In this document: positions 26,144-35,379 of the stretch, piece by piece
Layout of the letters: each line of letters opens with the position of its first letter
Numbering within the stretch: position 1 is the first letter of the stretch
Source of the DNA: DASYPQ01 sp041488095
Lineage (GTDB): Bacteria; Planctomycetota; UBA1135; GCA-002686595
Assembly: GCA_041488095.1 (NCBI GenBank)
Contig: JBGPOP010000013.1
Location: forward strand, 47,835-111,834
Direction of reading: 5' to 3'
DNA: 64,000 nt
Notes under the pieces: generated by a model
Database searches by the model: none
Told to the model about the DNA's origin: nothing
Seen by the model: only the letters and a program-made list of their open reading frames with translations
Program-made: the position numbers and the translations under genes

Positions 26144-26491
26144 ATGTTCGAGCTCATGCAAAGATCCCGGTCCGCGTCCGCGCGGCGAGCGGTCGGCGGC
26201 TTGGCCCTGGCCGGCCTCCTCTCAGCCTGCGCCGGCGTCTCCTTCGACCGCGCGACCGAGACCTCGGGGACCTTTTCGTCCTACGGCGTCGCGGTGACGA
26301 TCCTCTCGACCGACCTCCCCAAGGGTGCGATGCAGATCGCACGCGAGAACGCGTCCGACGCCAATCTCCCCAACATGGAGGTCCGGAAGTCGCTCGTGGT
26401 CCCCTACCTGGGACCTCTCGACTGGATCCTCGACATCCTCGGCATCCGCTATGCGCGCATCAGTGGAACCTGGGGATACGCCGGGCGCTGA
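26144..26491 (+). CDS. small lipoprotein of unknown function
   Basis: A 115-residue protein with a lipoprotein signal, GGLALAGLLSAC with Cys29, then a compact domain containing SSYGVAVTILSTDLPKGAMQ and ending in WILDILGIRYARISGTWGY. No family is recognised. Its 3' end overlaps the end of the GT2 gene on the other strand by 32 nt. An ATG at 26156 is an alternative start with a shorter n-region. Confidence 0.65.
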   Translation: MFELMQRSRSASARRAVGGLALAGLLSACAGVSFDRATETSGTFSSYGVAVTILSTDLPKGAMQIARENASDANLPNMEVRKSLVVPYLGPLDWILDILGIRYARISGTWGYAGR

Positions 26492-27227
26492 AGAGGAGCG
26501 CGATCCTCCAGCCCAGGATCCAGGCCAGGATCTTGCGCGATGCCCCGAGGGTGCCCGCGAGCGTGCCGGTGATCTTGCTCGCGCCGATGCGCGGCCGGTA
26601 GTGCACGGGGACCTCTCGCACGCGCAGACCGGCGACCGCGGCCTTGAGTTGCATCTCGACGGTCCAGCCGAAGTCGCGGTCGCGCATGCCGAGGTGCTCG
26701 AGCGCGTCGATGCGTATGGCACGGAAGGGGCCGAGGTCGGTGTGATGGGCTCCGAAAAGGACGCGCATGAGCAGGCACGCCAGGTGGTTGCCGAAGCGCG
26801 CCTGGGGCAGGAGCTCGGCACGGCTCTGGGGATCGATCATGCGCGAGCCGATCACGAGATCGGCATCTCCCGAGATCACCGGACCCGCCACAAGAGGCAG
26901 CTCCTCGGGATGGTCCGAGTGGTCCGCGTCGAGGAAAACGACGATGTCGTCGCCGCGCAGGGGCTCGATCCCGTCCTCTCCCTCGAGCAGGGCGCGCAGA
27001 CCGGAGAGGCATGCCTGCCCGTACCCGCGTCGGGGCTCGTGGACGACGTGCGCGCCGCCTGCCCTTGCCACCTCGGCGGTCCGGTCGCTCGAGCCGTTGT
27101 CGACGACCAGGACGACGTCGACGGCGCCTCTTGGAATCGCCGAGAGGACGAGCGGCAATGCGGCCTCCTCGTCGAGGGCCGGGATGAGGACCGCGACGCG
27201 CGCAGGATTGCCTTTGGCCGAGCTCAC
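26460..27227 (-). CDS. family 2 glycosyltransferase, dolichyl-phosphate-mannose-synthase-like
   Basis: The 255-residue enzyme has a GT-A fold: ARVAVLIPALDEEAALPLVL at the N-terminus, VVDNGSSDRTAEVARA, and the DxD metal motif VFLDADHSDHPEE. VIGSRM and GPFRAIRIDALEHLGM are typical of the DPM1/DPG-synthase subgroup, which usually transfers a sugar to a polyprenyl phosphate. There is a weak C-terminal hydrophobic patch, WILGWRIALLF. The GTG start at 27227 overlaps the upstream stop (GTGA). Confidence 0.85.
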   Translation of the reverse strand: MSSAKGNPARVAVLIPALDEEAALPLVLSAIPRGAVDVVLVVDNGSSDRTAEVARAGGAHVVHEPRRGYGQACLSGLRALLEGEDGIEPLRGDDIVVFLDADHSDHPEELPLVAGPVISGDADLVIGSRMIDPQSRAELLPQARFGNHLACLLMRVLFGAHHTDLGPFRAIRIDALEHLGMRDRDFGWTVEMQLKAAVAGLRVREVPVHYRPRIGASKITGTLAGTLGASRKILAWILGWRIALLFSARRIPRFH

Positions 27228-27508
27228 TTTTCGCTCCGAAGGATCGGGTAACCGATCGACGAGGCCGTCGGCTCGGCCAACGCCCCCGCTCGGAGGAGGC
27301 GGGCGCGCGTGCGCGCCCCGAGGTCGCCGGCGAGTCCCAGCGCCTCCTCGCGCGTTCGCGTCCTATCCGGTGACGAGCCGAGGGCGCCCCGGTGCCGGAG
27401 CAGGATGTGCCGCGCCGAGCGCGGAGGCGGCGGCTCCTCGCCGAGGTACATCGGGCGGACGACGAGCGAGGCCTGCTGAAGCAGGACGAGGAGCAGCGGC
27501 GCCAGCAC
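27224..27508 (-). CDS. exported fragment resembling the start of a parvulin-type PPIase domain
   Basis: A 94-residue product from GTG at 27508 with a hydrophobic export signal (LLLVLLQQASLV). ARHILLRHRGALG followed by RTREEALGLAGDL resembles the first strand and helix of PpiC/parvulin domains. The rest of the domain, including its second half, is absent and the protein stops after about 40 further residues. It may be a truncated or diverged parvulin. Its stop overlaps the GT2 start, so it is still positioned as a translated gene. Confidence 0.45.
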   Translation of the reverse strand: MLAPLLLVLLQQASLVVRPMYLGEEPPPPRSARHILLRHRGALGSSPDRTRTREEALGLAGDLGARTRARLLRAGALAEPTASSIGYPILRSEK

Positions 27509-27539
27509 TGCGGCCAGTATAGCCCGGTCTTCCCCGTGC

Positions 27540-30500
27540 TCAGGGAAGCTCTGCGCGCAGCTCGATCTCGGCCCGCCCTCCCTCGATCTTCACGTGCGGC
27601 AGGGTCGTCTTGGATCCGCCGCGCTGAACCTCGAGGCGATACTCGCCGGGCGCGAACCGTCCCAGGTCGATGCGACCTTCCGAGTCCGCGGCGCCCTCGC
27701 CGGAGAACATGCCCTGGAGCGTGCGTTCCATGTCCACCCCGTCGAGATCGGAGCCCTCTCGTTCGACCGTGAGGATCGCGTGCGCTCCTTGCGCGGGTGC
27801 GCCGTCGGGTCCGACGACACGCACACCGACCTTGACGCCCTTCGACAGCCGGATCTCGATCCCGCCGGAGCGTTCGACTCCGCGTTCCACCTTCACGTCG
27901 CGCACCGAGGCGCCGGCGTACTCCCGGGAGGTCGCCGTGGCCACGTACACGCCGGGCGGAAGCCCGCCGATCTCGAAATGGCCCGCGTCGTCGGTCCACA
28001 CGCGCTCGAAAGGCCCGCCGCCGCCCTGCTGCGGACGCACGCCCACCCGCGCCCCCTTCACGGGCCCACCGCCCTCGTCCTTCACCACTCCGGAGAGCGA
28101 CAGCGCGGGGGACAGGCGCACCTCGATCCCGCGCTCCACGCGGCGTTCGTCGACCCGGATGGTCCTCGATGGCGGAGGCGCGAAGCGCGTCTTCTTGGCG
28201 GCGTCGCCCGGCGTGGCCCCGACGCGGGGCGGGCGGACGGTGAGCTCGTACTCCGCCCCGCGCAGGCGGATGAACTCGAACCGTCCTGCCGCGTCCGTCG
28301 CGGTCCGCGAAGCTCGGCCCTCGCGGCTGACCATGCGCGCGACGAAGCCACGGGCCTCGGGCTCGTCGAGAGCACGCAGCCGGATTTCCGCACCTTCGAC
28401 CGGCCCGCCTCCCGCCTCGTCGATGACCGTGCCCTCGACCCCGCCCACGGGGATCTCGAGCGCGACGAACAGCTCGGGTTGGTCGGGCACGTCGATCACC
28501 ATCCGCGCACGTGCGTCGGCATCCTCGACGGAGAGCTGATAGCGCCCGGGCGCGAGACCGGGATACTCGAAGCTGCCCTCGCTCCCGATGCGCGCCGCCT
28601 TCACCTCGAGGCCGAGCATCCCCCCGCCCTCGTAGCCGACCGCGACCAGGTTCCCGTGCGAGAGCGGCTTGCCCTCGTCGCTCACCGTTCCGTAAACACG
28701 GCACCCGCCCGCCGAGCGGTCGACGAGGTCGTAGGTGACCGCACGACCCTCGGGCACGGTGACGAGGTCGAAGTTCATCCGGCCCATGAAGCTCATCGGG
28801 TTCAAGGCCTCGTCGCCGCGCGTCGCCAGGAGGAAGTAGCTGCCCGGCGACACGTGGAGGATGCGATAGGCGCCCTGCGCGTCGGTCTCGCCTTCGACGA
28901 GGCCGCCCTTGCCGCTCTTTCCTTCGAAAGCCGCCGGCGAGAGCGCGACCACGATCTCGCGGGCGACCGGTTGTCCGTGGCGATCGGTCACGTGGCCCTC
29001 GATCCCGCCGCCCGCGTGCATCACGACGCGGACTCCGGCGAGCGCGCCGCCCTCGACGACCGCGACGGGCTCCGAGACGCCCCAGGCGAACTCGTGGTGG
29101 ACGGCGCGGAACGTCAGGGTCCCGGGCTCCAGGCCGGTGATCTCGAACCCGCCCTGGGTGTCGGAGAGGATCGCCTTGTCGCCGAGCAGACCCAGGCTGG
29201 CGGCGTAACCGAGCAGGCCGGGAGGCAGGTCGCCGCCGCCGAGCATCGAGAGCGGCGAGCGCTGGCCGGCCTCCGAGCGGCGCGCGGTGCGCATCCTCTC
29301 GATCGGCGTGTTGCGCACATTGCCTTTCTCGTCCGCGGGGAACACCTGCGCGCCGCACACCGGGCGCGAATCGGCGTCGACGACGAGGCCCTTCACGGAC
29401 CCGCCGCGGCGGAGCTTCACGTCGAGGTCCTTCGTCGCCTGCCCTTCCACGACCGCGACCGTGACGGTCTGGTCGAGGTACCCGCGCGCGGAGAAGGAGA
29501 GCTTCGCCTCCCCGGGCGCGACGGCCTCAAGACGGAAGCCGCCGTGGGCATCCTCGAAGAGCTGTCCGCCCGAGAAGGGGTTCTTGCTCCCGGGGGCCTC
29601 CTCCTCGACGTCGATGCGGTCGGTGCTCGAGATCGTGAAGGCCGCGACGGGCTCCGAGGTCGTCCCGTCCGCCACCCGGCCCTCGACCGTTCCGCCCCGG
29701 TGAAGGACGACCGAGACTTCCCCTCCGACCTGCTTCGCCTCGAAGGAGGCCTGCGCAGCCTGCCAACCGGTCTTCTCGAAGTCGACCGGCCAGGGAGGCT
29801 CGCCCGCGCAGGGCCCGGCGGTGAAGCGCCCGTCCTCGGCGGAGGTCGGCCAGGCGAAACCCTTGACGCTCTGCGCGAGCGCGGGGGCAAAGGAGAAGTC
29901 GCCGCCGCCGAGCTTCTTCCAGTCGACCGGGCTCCAGCGCACCTGGACACCGGCGACCGGAGCTCCGGCCGCATCGACCACGCGTCCGGAGATCATCGGA
30001 CCGCGCGCGAGGACGATGTCCGGCGCCGCTGCGAGCGCGCCATCGACGATCGCGACGTGCACACCGATCCCGGGGAGGTGCTGCTCCGCGATCGCGGCGA
30101 GGTCGATCTCGCCCGGTGGGACCTTCCGCATCGTGAAGCTCCCGTCCGCGGCAGTGACGCAGTGCGTCGCGAGGAGCATCTCTTCGGCCAGGCGGAGGTC
30201 GCGCAGCCCGCGCGGGATCGCGCCGACGTGCGCGCCGGCGAGGGGGATCGGACCGCTCTCGCCCGCGCCGGAGAACACGTGCCCGGCGACCATCCCGCCG
30301 AGGCGCGTCTTGACCACCACCTCGATGTCCGCGCCCGCACGGACGGCGATCCCGATGCAGTGCGAGACCGCGAAGCCGTCTCCCGCCGCGCTGATCTCGT
30401 AACCCTCGCCCGGCGGGATGCCGTCGAAGGTGAAGGCTCCGTCCGCGTCGCTGGTTGCCTCGGCGAGACGCAGGTCGCCGCTCAGGGCATCGGTGAGGAA

Positions 30501-31211
30501 GCGGCCCGGGCCTCCGACGAAGGCGAGTTTGGCTCCCGCCGCGGCAGACCCGTCCGGCGCGAGCACCTTGCCGAGCACGCGGCCGCCGGCCTTGACCCAC
30601 ACGTCGAGCGGGCCGCCGGATCCGGAGGGGAGCACGCGCGCGCGCACGGCGCTCTCGGGAGCGTGGTAGGGACCCCGCGCCTCGACGTACCACGTCCCCT
30701 GCCGCACGCCGCGGAAGGAGAATACGCCGTCCGGTCCCGTCGCCGCGGTCGCGATCGGGCGCACGCGCTCCGCGAGACCGCTCGACGGCGAGGCGGCGCG
30801 CAGCAGGCGTCCGAGGATGGACCCCGCCGCAGGAGGGACCGGCAAGAGGTCGACCCGGACGTCCGCGGCGCCGGCACCCGTCTCGCGCTCGATCACCCGA
30901 CCTTCCAGGCGTCCCTGGGCGGACAGGCGCACGCCGACGGGCACGCCCCCGGCGCGCGACGCGCTCCCGTCCCCGGACTCCAGGGCCGGCGCGTGGGTAT
31001 CCGGTCCGGAGCTGAGTCCGCTGTCCGAGCTCTTCCGGAGCGCAGCACCCGGTCCGGTGAGCGCGACGTCGGAGGGCGTTGGCCTGGCGCTCTTCAGCAC
31101 GAGCGCGAGCACGGCGAGGATCGCGCCGGCGAGCGCGAGGAGCAGCAGGACGTCGCGGGAAGAGGATCCCGCGTGAGAGCGGGCAGGGCGGAACATGGTC
31201 GCGTCGGGCAT
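27540..31211 (-). CDS. giant membrane-anchored CarboxypepD_reg repeat protein
   Basis: A 1223-residue protein with one N-terminal transmembrane helix (RDVLLLLALAGAILAVLALV). The rest is exported: about eleven carboxypeptidase-regulatory-like beta-sandwich repeats of roughly 90-110 residues, each opening with a G-x-V-x-G-x-V strand, such as GRLEGRVIERETGAGAADVR, GPMISGRVVDAAGAPVAGVQ, GGSVKGLVVDADSRPVCGAQ and ALSLSGVVKDEGGGPVKGAR. Several contain the DGxFxxxxxxPG turn. The fold usually mediates adhesion or structural rigidity; no catalytic domain is visible. It lies just upstream of the parvulin-like and GT2 genes on the same strand. Confidence 0.85.
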   Translation of the reverse strand: MPDATMFRPARSHAGSSSRDVLLLLALAGAILAVLALVLKSARPTPSDVALTGPGAALRKSSDSGLSSGPDTHAPALESGDGSASRAGGVPVGVRLSAQGRLEGRVIERETGAGAADVRVDLLPVPPAAGSILGRLLRAASPSSGLAERVRPIATAATGPDGVFSFRGVRQGTWYVEARGPYHAPESAVRARVLPSGSGGPLDVWVKAGGRVLGKVLAPDGSAAAGAKLAFVGGPGRFLTDALSGDLRLAEATSDADGAFTFDGIPPGEGYEISAAGDGFAVSHCIGIAVRAGADIEVVVKTRLGGMVAGHVFSGAGESGPIPLAGAHVGAIPRGLRDLRLAEEMLLATHCVTAADGSFTMRKVPPGEIDLAAIAEQHLPGIGVHVAIVDGALAAAPDIVLARGPMISGRVVDAAGAPVAGVQVRWSPVDWKKLGGGDFSFAPALAQSVKGFAWPTSAEDGRFTAGPCAGEPPWPVDFEKTGWQAAQASFEAKQVGGEVSVVLHRGGTVEGRVADGTTSEPVAAFTISSTDRIDVEEEAPGSKNPFSGGQLFEDAHGGFRLEAVAPGEAKLSFSARGYLDQTVTVAVVEGQATKDLDVKLRRGGSVKGLVVDADSRPVCGAQVFPADEKGNVRNTPIERMRTARRSEAGQRSPLSMLGGGDLPPGLLGYAASLGLLGDKAILSDTQGGFEITGLEPGTLTFRAVHHEFAWGVSEPVAVVEGGALAGVRVVMHAGGGIEGHVTDRHGQPVAREIVVALSPAAFEGKSGKGGLVEGETDAQGAYRILHVSPGSYFLLATRGDEALNPMSFMGRMNFDLVTVPEGRAVTYDLVDRSAGGCRVYGTVSDEGKPLSHGNLVAVGYEGGGMLGLEVKAARIGSEGSFEYPGLAPGRYQLSVEDADARARMVIDVPDQPELFVALEIPVGGVEGTVIDEAGGGPVEGAEIRLRALDEPEARGFVARMVSREGRASRTATDAAGRFEFIRLRGAEYELTVRPPRVGATPGDAAKKTRFAPPPSRTIRVDERRVERGIEVRLSPALSLSGVVKDEGGGPVKGARVGVRPQQGGGGPFERVWTDDAGHFEIGGLPPGVYVATATSREYAGASVRDVKVERGVERSGGIEIRLSKGVKVGVRVVGPDGAPAQGAHAILTVEREGSDLDGVDMERTLQGMFSGEGAADSEGRIDLGRFAPGEYRLEVQRGGSKTTLPHVKIEGGRAEIELRAELP

Positions 31212-31253
31212 CCTACCCCTGCGCCGGATCGGAGGTGTAAGTTCCCCGTTGGC

Positions 31254-32303
31254 TCAATCCCGGCGCTCGAGCTCTCCGCGCGCGCGCAGGTGCGCGATCG
31301 TCTCGGCGAGCACGTCGTCGAAGGGTTTCGGCGTCCACGCGAGCTCGCGCCGCGCCTTGCTTGCGTCGAAGCGCAGGTCGAGACCGAGCATCGTGAGCGC
31401 CTGGGGAGGCGTCGTCTTCATCGGGAAGACGAAATCCCACAGGACGGCGAGCCGCGTCAGCACCCTCCACATCCAGGGAGCGAGGACGAGCGAGACCGGA
31501 CTCACGCCGAGCTGGGCCGCGATCCGCTCGAAGAGCTCGACGGCGGAGAGGCTCGACTCGACCAGCAGGTATCGCTCGCCGCTCCGGCCTCGCTCGAGCG
31601 CGAGCAGGGTCCCGAGCGCGGCGTCGTGCACGCCGACGACGCCCAGGCATCCGGGTGGAGCGAAGGGGGGAGGGCGGCCCTGAGCCATGCGCTGGATGAC
31701 GCGCACCGTGTTCGAGGTGCGCTCGATCGGCCCGAAGATCGCGCCGGGGTTGACGACCACGGTGTCGAGGCCGGGAGCGGCGGCGAGGACGAGATCCTCC
31801 GCAGCGCGCTTCGTGTCGACGTAGTCGACGCCGAGATGCCCGAGGTTGAACGGCGCGCTCTCGTCGAGCGGCTCGGGCCCGGTGCAGTGGCCGACCGTGA
31901 CGACCGAGCTGACATGGACGAAGCGGGCGATGCCGTGCCTCTTCGCGGCCTCGAGCAGGCGCACCGTGCCCTGGACGTTGACCTTGCGCGCAAGCTCGCG
32001 ATCGCGCGTGCGGTAGCTGATCAGCGCGGCGCAGTGGATCACCCGGGGGCGACCTCCGGCGATTCTTGCGCGGCGGGCGAGGGACGCGACCGCGCGCTCG
32101 ATCGAGCCCTCCTCGCGGAGATCGCCGGAGTGCCAGGTCACGGGCAGGCTCTCGAGCGGCCCGCGGGCGGAGCCGTCGCGGACAAGGAGGTGCGTCTCGA
32201 CTCCGCGCGCGACGAGCTGCCGGACGATCTCGCGACCGAGGAAGCCCGTGCCGCCGGTGACGAGCACCGGTCCGCCGGAAGAGTCCGCCTCGCTCCCGCT
32301 CAA
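31254..32303 (-). CDS. NAD(P)-dependent SDR epimerase/dehydratase
   Basis: The 349-residue extended SDR has the Rossmann motif VLVTGGTGFLGREIVRQLV, the catalytic Tyr/Lys pair in DYVDTKRAAEDLV, the upstream Ser region HVSSVVTVGH, and VVNPGAIFGPIERT. It resembles 3-beta-hydroxysteroid dehydrogenase or dihydroflavonol-reductase-like SDRs; the substrate is unknown. The start is a TTG at 32303 overlapping the histidine kinase stop (TTGA). Residues about 255-285 contain a hydrophobic patch (LVLAPWMWRVLTRLAVLW). Confidence 0.85.
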   Translation of the reverse strand: MSGSEADSSGGPVLVTGGTGFLGREIVRQLVARGVETHLLVRDGSARGPLESLPVTWHSGDLREEGSIERAVASLARRARIAGGRPRVIHCAALISYRTRDRELARKVNVQGTVRLLEAAKRHGIARFVHVSSVVTVGHCTGPEPLDESAPFNLGHLGVDYVDTKRAAEDLVLAAAPGLDTVVVNPGAIFGPIERTSNTVRVIQRMAQGRPPPFAPPGCLGVVGVHDAALGTLLALERGRSGERYLLVESSLSAVELFERIAAQLGVSPVSLVLAPWMWRVLTRLAVLWDFVFPMKTTPPQALTMLGLDLRFDASKARRELAWTPKPFDDVLAETIAHLRARGELERRD

Positions 32304-34228
32304 CGGAGGTGCTCCGGCAGGACGACGCGCGCGAGCGTCCCCTGGCCGGCCGGCCCGGGCAGGATCTCGATCGCGCCCGTCATCTCCTCGACCAGGCGCC
32401 GCGCGATCGCGAGTCCGAGGCCGGTGCCGCCCGTGCGCGTCGTGAAGTAGGGCTCGAAGAGGCGCTGGCGCACCTCGGTCGAGATCCCCGTGCCCGTGTC
32501 GCGGATCGCGATCACGACCCTTCCGGCCGCAGCCCCCGTGGCGCCGGGGATGTGCTCGACGGAGGCGGAGAGCGTGCCTCCGAGGTTCATCGCCTCCAGG
32601 GCGTTCGAGACCAGGTTGATCAGCACACGCCGCAGCTCGCCGCGGTCCACGAAAACGGTTGCGTCGACGAGCGAGCGCTCGATGGTCACGCCGTTCTCGG
32701 CGGCCCAGGCGGAGTTCAGGTCGAGGACCTCCTCGAGGACCGCGCGCGCGTCGACGACCTCGGGGACCGGCTTGTGGGCGCCAGCGAAGGCCGAGAAGTC
32801 GGAGGCGATGCGGCGCATCCCTTCGACCTGGCGCTGCACGAGGTCGACCGTGCGGTCGAAGATGGAGTCGAACTGCGAGCTCTTCTCGTCGCGCGCGCGC
32901 TTGAGGAGGTCGACCGAGAGGCTGATCGGAGTGAGCGGGTTCTTGATCTCGTGGGCCACCTGGCGCGCCATCTCGCGCCAGGCGGCGTCCTTCTCGGCCT
33001 TGACGAGGCGGAGGCGGCTTTCGGAGAGCTCCTTGGTCATGTGGTTGAAGGACTGCGCCAGGTCGCCGAGCTCGTCCTTGGAACGCACGTCGACGCGGGC
33101 GTCGAGATCGCCCGCGGCGATGCGCTCGGTCTGCTCCCTGAGGAGGAGGATCGGCCGGGTCGTGCGCCGTGCGACGATCACGGTGCCGACGATGACGACG
33201 CCCAGCGCAAGGAGGGTCGCGGCGACGAGCAGGCGGTGAAGCTCGTTGACCATGGCGTAGATGTCGCGGTCGTCGACTCCGACGCCGAGCACCCAGCCGA
33301 AGCCGCCGGCCTCGGGACCGGCGCAATGCTTGAAGGCCGCGGTCTTCGCCAGGCCGCGGAACGTGTAGCTCGGGTACATTCCCCAGTCCTTCTCGCGCGC
33401 GGCCGCGACCATCCCGGGAAGCTCGATCGGCGGCTCCGAGACCTTCTTCGTGTAGAGGTCCGCGTCCTTGTGCCCGATGATCGTGTCGGCGTCGGACATC
33501 CACAGCCAGGCGTAGGAGGAGCGGTAGAGATCCGGCGAGGGGAAGCCGGGGATGCTTGGGCGAACGGGCCGGAGGAGGTCGTGCTGGATGTGGCTCCAGT
33601 TCATCAGGCCGTAGACGACCCCGACGACTTTCTTGGCATCGAGCTGGCTGGGGACCGGCACGGCGAACCCGATGTGGAAGTTCTCGGGGTGCGAGCCGGG
33701 CGAGGGATTCCTGGGGGGAAGGAGGCTGGACTGGTGATGGTCGACGAGAGCGACCTCGCCGGTCATGGCCTTGCGGAACCAGGTCTCGGAGGAGTAGTCG
33801 TGGGCCGCGACGTTGTCGAGGACGTCCTGCGGAAGTCTGGTCTTATGGGGATCCGTGGAGTTGGAGACGACGAGCCGCCCGGTCTCGTCGATCGCCAGGA
33901 TGAGGTCGAAGTACTTGCGGCTCTGGATGAAATTGTCGAACCCCGACTCCAGGAGCGGGGCAAACTTGACCTCCTCTCCGCCGTAGTCGCCGATCGCCCA
34001 CTCCGTGAGGGGTGTCGCACCCCAGAACTGGACGTCGAGCTGGTGCTCGCGGATCTCGTTGTCCAGCCGGTCGGCCATCTCGCCGGCGATGGAGAGCAGG
34101 TCGTTCTGGATGTCGGCCGCGTTCCACTTGGCGACCTGCTTGTCGACGTACCAGGCGAAGCCGAGAAAGGGCAGGACGACCGCAGCCAGAGCGGTCAGCA
34201 TCCACTTCGTCGAGATGCGGCGTATCAT
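32300..34228 (-). CDS. membrane sensor histidine kinase with Cache-like and HAMP domains
   Basis: The 642-residue kinase begins MIRRISTKWMLTALAAVVLP, the first transmembrane helix. A periplasmic region of about 290 residues resembles double-Cache sensors (FDLILAIDETGRLVVSN). After the second helix (about 327-350) comes HAMP (DELGDLAQSFNHMTKEL). The H-box is VAHEIKNPLTPI with phospho-accepting His near 423, followed by N-box NALEAM and G-boxes DTGTGIS and GTGLGLAIA. The H-box resembles the NtrY type. No response regulator is adjacent. The stop overlaps the epimerase TTG start. It diverges from the GT9 gene over 56 nt. Confidence 0.9.
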   Translation of the reverse strand: MIRRISTKWMLTALAAVVLPFLGFAWYVDKQVAKWNAADIQNDLLSIAGEMADRLDNEIREHQLDVQFWGATPLTEWAIGDYGGEEVKFAPLLESGFDNFIQSRKYFDLILAIDETGRLVVSNSTDPHKTRLPQDVLDNVAAHDYSSETWFRKAMTGEVALVDHHQSSLLPPRNPSPGSHPENFHIGFAVPVPSQLDAKKVVGVVYGLMNWSHIQHDLLRPVRPSIPGFPSPDLYRSSYAWLWMSDADTIIGHKDADLYTKKVSEPPIELPGMVAAAREKDWGMYPSYTFRGLAKTAAFKHCAGPEAGGFGWVLGVGVDDRDIYAMVNELHRLLVAATLLALGVVIVGTVIVARRTTRPILLLREQTERIAAGDLDARVDVRSKDELGDLAQSFNHMTKELSESRLRLVKAEKDAAWREMARQVAHEIKNPLTPISLSVDLLKRARDEKSSQFDSIFDRTVDLVQRQVEGMRRIASDFSAFAGAHKPVPEVVDARAVLEEVLDLNSAWAAENGVTIERSLVDATVFVDRGELRRVLINLVSNALEAMNLGGTLSASVEHIPGATGAAAGRVVIAIRDTGTGISTEVRQRLFEPYFTTRTGGTGLGLAIARRLVEEMTGAIEILPGPAGQGTLARVVLPEHLR

Positions 34229-34284
34229 CCTCGGCCGATTGTAGCGAAGGTGGCGCGCGCCCCTCATCGTCGAGCTCAAGTTCC

Positions 34285-35361
34285 GTGTCCGTGAATCCTC
34301 GCAGGATCCTGCTCGTTCGGCTGTCGCACCTCGGCGATGTCGTGCACGCGCTGCCGGTGTTCCATGCGCTGCGCGCGGCGCATCCGGAGGCGGAGATCGG
34401 GTGGGCGGTGCAGCCGGAGTTCGCCGGGCTGATCGAAGGGATGGCGGGGTTGTCGGAGATCTTCCGCTTCGAGCGTCGCGGAGGAGCGCGGGCGTGGGTG
34501 AAGCTGCTCGGCGAGGTGCGAGCGTGGAAGCCGGAATGGACGGTGGACGCGCAGGGAAACGCCAAGAGCGCGATGGTGACGATCGGATCGGGCGCGAGGC
34601 GGCGGAGCGGCATGCACCGCGCGGACTGGCGTGAGCCGTTCGCGGCGAGGGTGCTGACGGACAGCGCGGCGGCGGTCGGGAAGGAGGTCGCGCACGCGAT
34701 GGAGAAGATGCTCGCGCTGGCGAGGCACGTGGCGCCGCAACAGGGCGAAGCCGCCATCGGCCGAGCCGACCTCGGGCTGTCTCCGGCCGAGCTGGAGCAG
34801 GGCCGCGCGCTTCGCACGCGCTTCCTGCCCGGAGAGAGCGGACCGGGGGTGATCCTCCATCTGTCCTCGCCGAAGGACGTGCGCTCGTGGCCGCCAGGTC
34901 ACTTCGAGGACCTCGCACGCGAGCTCGCGGGTCGCGGCGAGCCGGTCCTCCTGCTCTCGGGCCCGGAAGAAGAGATGGAAGGGCGGCAGCTCGCGCAGCG
35001 ACTCGAGGGCTCAGCCAGCGTGCGTCACTGGGTCGGCCAGCGGGGCCTGCGCACGCTGGCCGCGTTCTTCGCCTCGGCCGGAGAGTCCGGCGCTCGGATG
35101 GTCGTCTGCGACTCGGGTCCGATGCATCTCGCGGTCGCGTGCGGGCTCCCAGTTATCTGCCTGGCTGGCCCGCAGGACGAGCGGCGGACGGGACCGTGGA
35201 TGAACCCCACGCGCGGACGCGCGCAGCGGACGATCCGGGCTCGCGCCTCGCCTCCCTGCGCGCCGTGCCTGGCGCGAAAGTGCGAGCACCCGCTCGGCAC
35301 GGTCTGCATGCGCGACCTCGCACCGATGGAGGTCGGCGAGGCGCTCGGGGAGGCTTCGTAG
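34285..35361 (+). CDS. family 9 glycosyltransferase (heptosyltransferase-like)
   Basis: The 358-residue protein starts at GTG 34285 (another GTG lies at 34291). RILLVRLSHLGDVVHALPVF is the GT9 N-terminal motif; the C-terminal half has ILHLSSPKDVRSWPPGHFED, LLLSGPEEE and VVCDSGPMHLAVACGLPVI, matching ADP-heptose:LPS heptosyltransferases. The tail has a Cys cluster, CAPCLARKCEHPLGTVC, seen in many GT9 proteins. It probably adds a core sugar to LPS at the inner membrane. Confidence 0.87.
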   Translation: MSVNPRRILLVRLSHLGDVVHALPVFHALRAAHPEAEIGWAVQPEFAGLIEGMAGLSEIFRFERRGGARAWVKLLGEVRAWKPEWTVDAQGNAKSAMVTIGSGARRRSGMHRADWREPFAARVLTDSAAAVGKEVAHAMEKMLALARHVAPQQGEAAIGRADLGLSPAELEQGRALRTRFLPGESGPGVILHLSSPKDVRSWPPGHFEDLARELAGRGEPVLLLSGPEEEMEGRQLAQRLEGSASVRHWVGQRGLRTLAAFFASAGESGARMVVCDSGPMHLAVACGLPVICLAGPQDERRTGPWMNPTRGRAQRTIRARASPPCAPCLARKCEHPLGTVCMRDLAPMEVGEALGEAS

Positions 35362-35379
35362 TCCGCGAAGCGTTTGCTG

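Noticed and set aside
27594..32450. 1618-codon open frame on the plus strand
   Set aside because: It lies antisense to the CarboxypepD_reg, epimerase and kinase genes, with no domain and Arg/Asp/His-biased composition; a GC-rich shadow frame.
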